64,000 nt of DNA from Bryoerythrophyllum caledonicum (Eukaryota; Streptophyta; Bryopsida; Pottiales; Pottiaceae): contig OZ020514.1 of the NCBI GenBank assembly GCA_963971425.1, positions 42,259,158-42,323,157 of the forward strand, read 5' to 3'. Every line of letters begins with the position of its first letter. Position 1 is the stretch's first letter. Shown here one piece after another: positions 59,001 through 64,000 of this stretch. The notes under the pieces were generated by a model that worked only from the letters and a program-made list of their open reading frames with translations, did not search any database and was not told where the DNA came from. A program made the translations under genes and the position numbers.

Positions 59001-59792
59001 TGAGGCTTGATTGTGCTTTGAGCAGTAGATAAGGCACTAAGACAATAGTGGACCACCTTCCAAGCACGTGTGCAATATCTTCCAGCCCAACGTGGTCATC
59101 TGAAGATCTTCATGCATAGAGACAAAGAGTATGCCAACGTCAGTGTCACCCAATATCTCCACATCACATGCCTTGTGCGGAAGGCAAACTTCGATCATCG
59201 CCCGCCCAACTAATGCGAAGTTATTGTCGAGCAAATGGCAGTACTTGTTCCTCCATTGTGAGCGATCCGGATACATGGATTGATCACTATTGACCCCTGG
59301 AGACAAGGTGGCGTCAACTGGAGGTTGGTCAGTCGGGCGTCAGCTACTAGGCGACGGAACGCCCTCATGTCCTTCTTGGCTTGTTTCAAAGTCGTTGCCT
59401 GAAGCCCCATCGAATTCCATGGACACTGGAAAAGTACTGTTATAGATCCTGTGGCCGCGGTTGTCGTCATCCAAAGCACCTAACATCTCACTCTCTAGAC
59501 ATTCATCATCTGACAAAAATGGAGTGTCGTCATCGTCCCGCATGGGGCAAACACGATAGCCACTTTGGAGAACAAGGTTAGCAACTGTGTCACCCAGAGT
59601 ACTCACCTCAAGGAGCTCGCAATATGCCGTATGAGTGACGAACTTGATATTTACTGTCTCGACTTGGACAACCAGAAAGAAGCTGTGAGGGATCCAAAAC
59701 CCGTCCCACGAAGCCTTTGGTGAGCACTCGTTGATAACTCCAACGCCTTTGATCCATGACATCAACAAAGAGGGCAACCTCCATGCCGTCAC
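56066..59792 (-). pseudogene. DUF7869-like gene family, copy B, broken
   Basis: Segments on the minus strand, matching copy A in order: 59792-59340 (acidic, Asp/Glu-rich end), 59306-59037 (LGDTDVGILFVSMHED, like LGDDHVAVLIAQSLNE), 58976-58450 (ITLHGGDVCEVA, stop, SISESAYYKYKSD, like VCQDAW and SQATFYRYRSD), 58235-57762 (CIIHDKMDSSKTAIPRM, CTGMLIHGHGNGAYAHYSTS, GDSNFTIS), 57725-57342 (LQLANSAKDNKNQYVMAFCS, LIVGHTHEDIDAHFRYL) and 57031-56066 (RPRTGHYLSVWIGRV, VKWWVSL). The Asp residues of HDKMD and HEDID and the ENKN-type motif are plausible RNase-H-fold positions. The frame changes between 57762 and 57725, and stops occur, so it is probably dead, although several gaps could be introns. P1 palindromes lie in the gaps at 58302 and 57032 and at the end near 56036. 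Confidence 0.5.
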
Positions 59793-60802
59793 GAAGGTTT
59801 AGGAATGACTAAACTAGTTTAATATCCTCAATGGGCTACAATGTCAATTTGGCTAAATCCTCAATGAGTTTGTCATTGACAACAAATGTCAGGAATGTCA
59901 AAAAGAGCCTGTGCAGAAACGTGCAATCCGAAACTAAGCTTAGACAGAAACTATGCGGCATGAAAGCGTGTGAGGGCATGTGCATTAAAGAGAAGTAGAA
60001 CAAAAATGTCAGAGAATTTGCGGTAGATGCGATGATATCCCTCACTCAACTGAACAATGTGCACGAAATTTGAATTTGAAGTTTTGCGCCAGAATTACCT
60101 TCAAAGATTTGCGCCCAAATATTTGCGCCCGTTCATTTTGGACTTCAAATTCAAATTCAAAAGGATTCAAATGTGAAACTTCAATAAGAATTTTGAATAG
60201 ATGTTCAAGAAGAATTTGAATGGAAGTTTGAGAAATACTTAGAAAAAAAAAATGAGGAGGATGAAAGAGTCGAAATTGAAATCCTAGTGTCAGTCGAGAT
60301 TTGGAGACAAATCGAAAAGCATTTACCAAAAGGAAATGAATTTATAAAAGAGATATTTAAGGAAATATAAATTAGAATATTAAAAGTAAATTTACATCAC
60401 AATACCAAAAAGATAAGTTAATTTGAATATTAAAATATAAACTAAAATGGTTTTTTTAATGAAATTGAAAATGCCTTTTTGAAATCCGGCTAGTTGGATG
60501 TAAACTATTGGACTACCCAGACTCTTTGATGGCCTTTTGATAAAGGATGGAAGATGATCGAACGGTCGCAACGTTCTGATTTGACGAGGTATAAAAGATG
60601 AGGTTTCCACCAAACCGTGTCATTTGCATTCTATTCTTCTTGGTTTAGTTGAGCAACTTCAAGGTTAGATTGTAAAGAGTTTCATAGTTTTGATCTGAAT
60701 CTGTCCGCGGCCAGACGATGTAGTGTTTACGGCAGTTGAAGGAAGGAGTAGAGCACCACCCACTAGGCAGAACGAGGCGGAAGTGCTCCAGCGGTAGAAT
60801 TC
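59793..60802. other. Spacer between divergent copy B and M2
   Basis: No gene is seen. The two flanking genes point away from each other, so both 5' regions should be here. Near 60045-60330 words such as TTCAAATTCAAATTC and ATTTGCGCCC recur. Confidence 0.4.
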
Positions 60803-61147
60803 AAGCCACTAGCCGACGAGTATTTTGCAGTAGCCGACAGAATGTCTTCAATCGATAGGTATGTTTCTCTTTCACCATCGGCTACCAGTTGACGGCAAGC
60901 TGTATATATTGTTGATGAGGTAGTTCAATAATTGAGTGCATGAAGTTTTAATCGTATGTCATAATGTAAGATATAGTAGCGCATGTGCACTTCCGTCGGC
61001 TTCTAGCCAATTGTATTCTTCAGTGTCGGCTGCTAGCTAACGGTAATTTCTTGCGTCAGTTGCCAACCGACGATATACTACAATGATGCGTCTCACCAAC
61101 ATTGCGTGCTATCTTCTTGCGCAGGTAGAGTAAGCTGAAGTGGCTGT

Positions 61148-63980
61148 TTGGGCAGAGTACTAGTGAGAATGAGGCAGTTTCGGCTCGATAATCAGTTATC
61201 GAAAGCCACATTTGAGGCTCGTTTGAGATTAACAAAATGGAGCATTTTCTGCAGGCCGGGGGAGGTGACTGAAATGGGTAATAACGGAAAACACACGGGC
61301 AAGAGTTTTCTTGGTGGAAACCTGGTCGCCGTGATGGATATTATGGAAGACCCTTGAGGACGACGACTTCATTCAACTCTTACTGAAGGTGAAGGTTCGA
61401 GTAGCCGATGACAACCCGGAGTCTTATGTTGTAGGAATTTGCTGGACCCTCTGCTCACAAGAGCTATGCACCTCCGCACAGGAGGTGGGCATGTAGTTTA
61501 GCAACGTGTACCTAGAGAGCCACGCGGAATTGGTGGATTGCTTCATAAAAGCAAAGGACTAGAGAGTGGAGCTGAATGGCGGATCTGGGAGGCGTGGCAA
61601 ACGTAAAGCTGTGAAGAAGCCACGGGCTTCAAAAAGAGGCGTGCAGTTCCGCACTGATTGTTGTTGCTGGAGCACATGATACGAAGGTGTCTCCATCGAA
61701 GATTCCAAAGAAGCAAGCGTCTAAGAAAATTGCAAAGGTGAATCTTGTGGCCGAAGTACAAGTATGTCTGAACAACCTCTCATCCAGTACCAACAGTAAG
61801 GAGATAGAGGAGATGTACAACACGGTCGAGAAGGGAGTAGGGCGTTGTTATCCATTTGGGCAGTTAAGATTCATTCGTCTAAGATCCACCTTGCTCCCCA
61901 CGGAATGGTGTACCGTGAACTCGTTGACAGGCGCCTCGACCAACTCTGGGTCATCTACAAGGCTGTGGGTCCTTGGCGGGCAAAACTGCCACTGTACTGC
62001 GTTCCTCTACGTGCACCGCCATGTTCTGCTCAAAATGAGAAGGCGTTCAAAGGTATGGAACTTCTTCGCAGAAGCACGTCTAATGTGATAGAAGACCAAG
62101 TGCAATTCGGCGGTCAGACCTACAAGTGGTATGAGGAGCCCTATTGTCATTGGTTCATCATTGGTGGGCAACACATGTACTCTGTGTGTAAAGAGCTAGG
62201 GGAGATGGAGGACCCTAAATCATCTAAAGCAAAGTATTTTATGGTGTAAGACATTATCGTTTTGTGGTCGAATAACCAAGACAACCTGGTGAAAATTTCA
62301 AACCTCCTGAACGTTGATGTTGCTGAGGAGAAAGCGGAAGAGACATGTATTCCCCAGCTTTGGAGAATGAGGGAGAGGTAGGTGGAGCTCGGTCGCGTTG
62401 ACAAGCTTACAGACCATGCTGCCTGGAAGGTATTATCACTGCCCACTTGCTTGTTCAAGCTTTTTGTGCATTGTTGCTCAAGTTTTTCTGACCATTGGCT
62501 GCCAGCCAACGTCTTGACATGCCATGGCACCTAATCATATTCGTTGTGATTGTTGCGGGAATTTTGCAACAATCACCTCTCTGTAATCATAAGTAAGGCT
62601 AAAGACATGGAGACACAAAAGTTGCCCTTGGTTTTCTTTCTAGATGACCTCTATAACAAGTGGCAAGTGGTTTTCACCGCCTCGAAGATGGATCAACTAA
62701 TTGGAGAGAACGGACAACCTCCTCTCCAGATTCCTCGAATTCCGCAGCAGAACATCACGCACACGCGCCTGTCGTACTTTGTCAACCTTCATGTCGAGGA
62801 CTCCATGAAGCTTGCTGTAGCGATGCTAGATAAGAAGGTTTATATTAAGGTCAATGCAAGAAAGGAGAAGGGGGCCGTTGGTTTGTCGATGAAATCGTGG
62901 GTTAAAGATGTGAAGATGAACCACATCATCAAAAATGAATTGATGCTAAAGTACCTCGATTATCCACTAAAGAACCCTGGAGAGGCCCCTTGTGTTCCGT
63001 AAGCGTATGAATAGTTTATATTGCTCGCTGTTGAGAAGGGGATCAACAATGAAACCATTGATAACATTAGACGCGAGTTGGAGCGGTGCGATGCCGGCAC
63101 AACATACCTGAAGGGTAGGAACAACGGTATTACTGCAACAACTTCTAAGGCCCTACCCGAGTTTTGGGCGGCCGTGAAGAAGTACGCTGTTCTATGTGAT
63201 GACGATCTAGTTGATGAGTTTGCCATTTTCTATGAGGTTCGTGTTGCGAAGGGGCTTGTCGAACTGCTCAAGAAGATCGATGACAAAGGAGACATCCAAC
63301 TCAAGAAGGGGGTTCATGAGATGTTCGTTGTGTTTGGATTTGACGAAGTAGGGGATTCAAACTTTATCAGTAGAGATGGGCTAAAAGCATTTGTGCTAAG
63401 GGTGCTGCAAGGGAGTGATGATGATCGGTGTGAGCTCTTTGCTCCTACAATTCTTATAACAGATGACAACTCCAGTTTCCAAATCGAGTCGGAATGTCGC
63501 CGTTTGATTCGAGTTTGTGCCGTCCACACTATCCGCTACCTCCCTGACAATAGTAGGAAGTTCAAGATATCAGCCATGCACGACAAACCTCTGGCTTACA
63601 TTAGAATCCTCTACAACAAGCCGAGTGATGAGCGTGAAAGATTAAGCTTGTTCAAGAAGGTAGCAAGATTGTCAAAGCCTCCAATCTTGTCTATGACAAC
63701 ACCGCTACGCCCTCGACCGAGAGTTGGTGTGGAGATGTGTGCAATCCTTGTACGGCTTTACTCACCGGAATCGAACCTGACCATCTTCTATGCTTGGGAA
63801 GGTGGGAATGTCACAGCTGCCTTGGTTTGCTTTCTTATCCCTTGTCGTTCTTGCTGTTCATTTCAGTACTGCTTTAATCGATTCTTGTCATTGCACCTCG
63901 TCGACTGTCAGCCGATAGATTTTTTTAGTGGAACTTTAACTAAGCTTATTGTATTTGTGCTCAACGGGCAAAAGCAACTG
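61148..63980 (+). pseudogene. M2 family, long copy: ParB-like motif plus beta-class methyltransferase-like end
   Basis: Begins with VLVRMRQFRLDNQL (61159) and SFLGGNLVAVMDIMED (to about 61352). A one-base insertion near 61353 shifts frame; the other frame goes on FIQLLLKVKVRVADD. After a basic stretch (GRRGKRKAVKKP, about 61585), 61845-62429 holds LDQLWVIYKAVGPWRAKLP and HWFIIGGQHMYSVCKEL, like the GxHR motif of ParB-type nucleases. A GT at 62430 opens a likely intron containing a P1 palindrome. 62550-63801 then encodes a long C-terminal region with two in-frame stops (63000, 63012), including LKKGVHEMFVVFGFD, and ends VEMCAILVRLYSPES, LTIFYAWEG. That end has the motif X to motif I layout of beta-class amino-methyltransferases. 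A GT at 63802 interrupts motif I at the same place and phase as in M1; the next exon lies beyond the window. The motif I glycines are partly kept; a DPPY motif is not evident. Confidence 0.5.
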
Positions 63981-64000
63981 TAATTGAGTTTGTGTACGAG

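Larger units (their letters stand above)
53889..63922. repeat. Dispersed P1 palindromes in the right-hand 10 kb
   Basis: Variants found near 53889, 54058, 54543, 55870, 56036, 57032, 58302, 60803, 60876, 60993, 61023, 61053, 62490 and 63896. They match the cluster at 11.7-12.6 kb (core GTCGGCTG, one base, CAGCCGAC). Those at 58302, 57032, 62490 and 63896 sit in gaps between coding segments, consistent with introns. The densest group, 60803-61076, lies just 5' of the M2 gene. Confidence 0.6.

Noticed and set aside
1-64000. CRISPR arrays, bacterial operons and ribosomal RNA genes
   Set aside because: No direct-repeat array with unique spacers, no Shine-Dalgarno-led gene strings and no rRNA-like sequence were seen; introns and element types are eukaryotic.

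Overview
The window looks like nuclear DNA from a green-lineage (streptophyte) organism. The clearest host gene is a nine-exon group III SnRK2 kinase with 80-143 bp GT-AG introns. Almost everything else is transposon and decayed repeat-family sequence. A retrotransposon carrying its own C5-cytosine methyltransferase fits what has been reported for charophyte algae, so a charophyte such as Chara is my best guess; that is inference, not proof.

Layout. 1-3.5 kb: a broken gene (called M1 here) with a ParB-like DGNH motif, a coiled coil and a beta-class N6/N4 methyltransferase-like end. 5.3-7.7 kb: a GC-rich repeat patch, then a decayed protein-kinase-like gene. 8.7-10.6 kb: another GC-rich patch and a frameshifted Ty1/copia integrase region on the minus strand. 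11.0-12.6 kb: a shortened minus-strand copy of a second family (M2), followed by short palindromes (P1) and a 48-bp minisatellite. 12.7-13.7 kb: a MITE-like element. 15.2-17.1 kb: the intact SnRK2 gene on the minus strand. 18-22.5 kb: a dead Tc1/mariner transposase and duplicated pogo/Tigger-like transposase ends. 24.3-32.3 kb: a Ty3/gypsy element in the order Gag-protease, cytosine methyltransferase, truncated reverse transcriptase, RNase H piece, integrase, PHD finger. 36-38 kb: two tandem-repeat arrays. 38.6-41.4 kb: an old relative of the Ty3/gypsy element with a fossil PHD finger. 45.8-48.2 and 56.1-59.8 kb: two diverged minus-strand copies of a gene family whose conserved end resembles DUF7869-type proteins. 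49.5-52.0 kb: a 2.5-kb element with about 550-bp inverted ends and no transposase. 61.1-64 kb: a longer M2 copy (ParB-like part plus methyltransferase-like end) that runs off the window.

Three things stand out. The Ty3/gypsy element combines a DNA-methylation writer with a chromatin-reader finger at the integrase end, but it has lost half its reverse transcriptase. The M1 and M2 families pair a ParB-like motif with a beta-class methyltransferase-like end and share an intron position inside the cofactor-binding motif. Two families of 19-23 bp palindromes built as arm, single base, arm (P1 and P2) are scattered through introns and 5' flanks of the M2 and DUF7869-like genes and are nearly absent elsewhere. 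Apart from SnRK2 and parts of the Ty3/gypsy element, every gene here carries stops or frameshifts. All assignments were made by eye.
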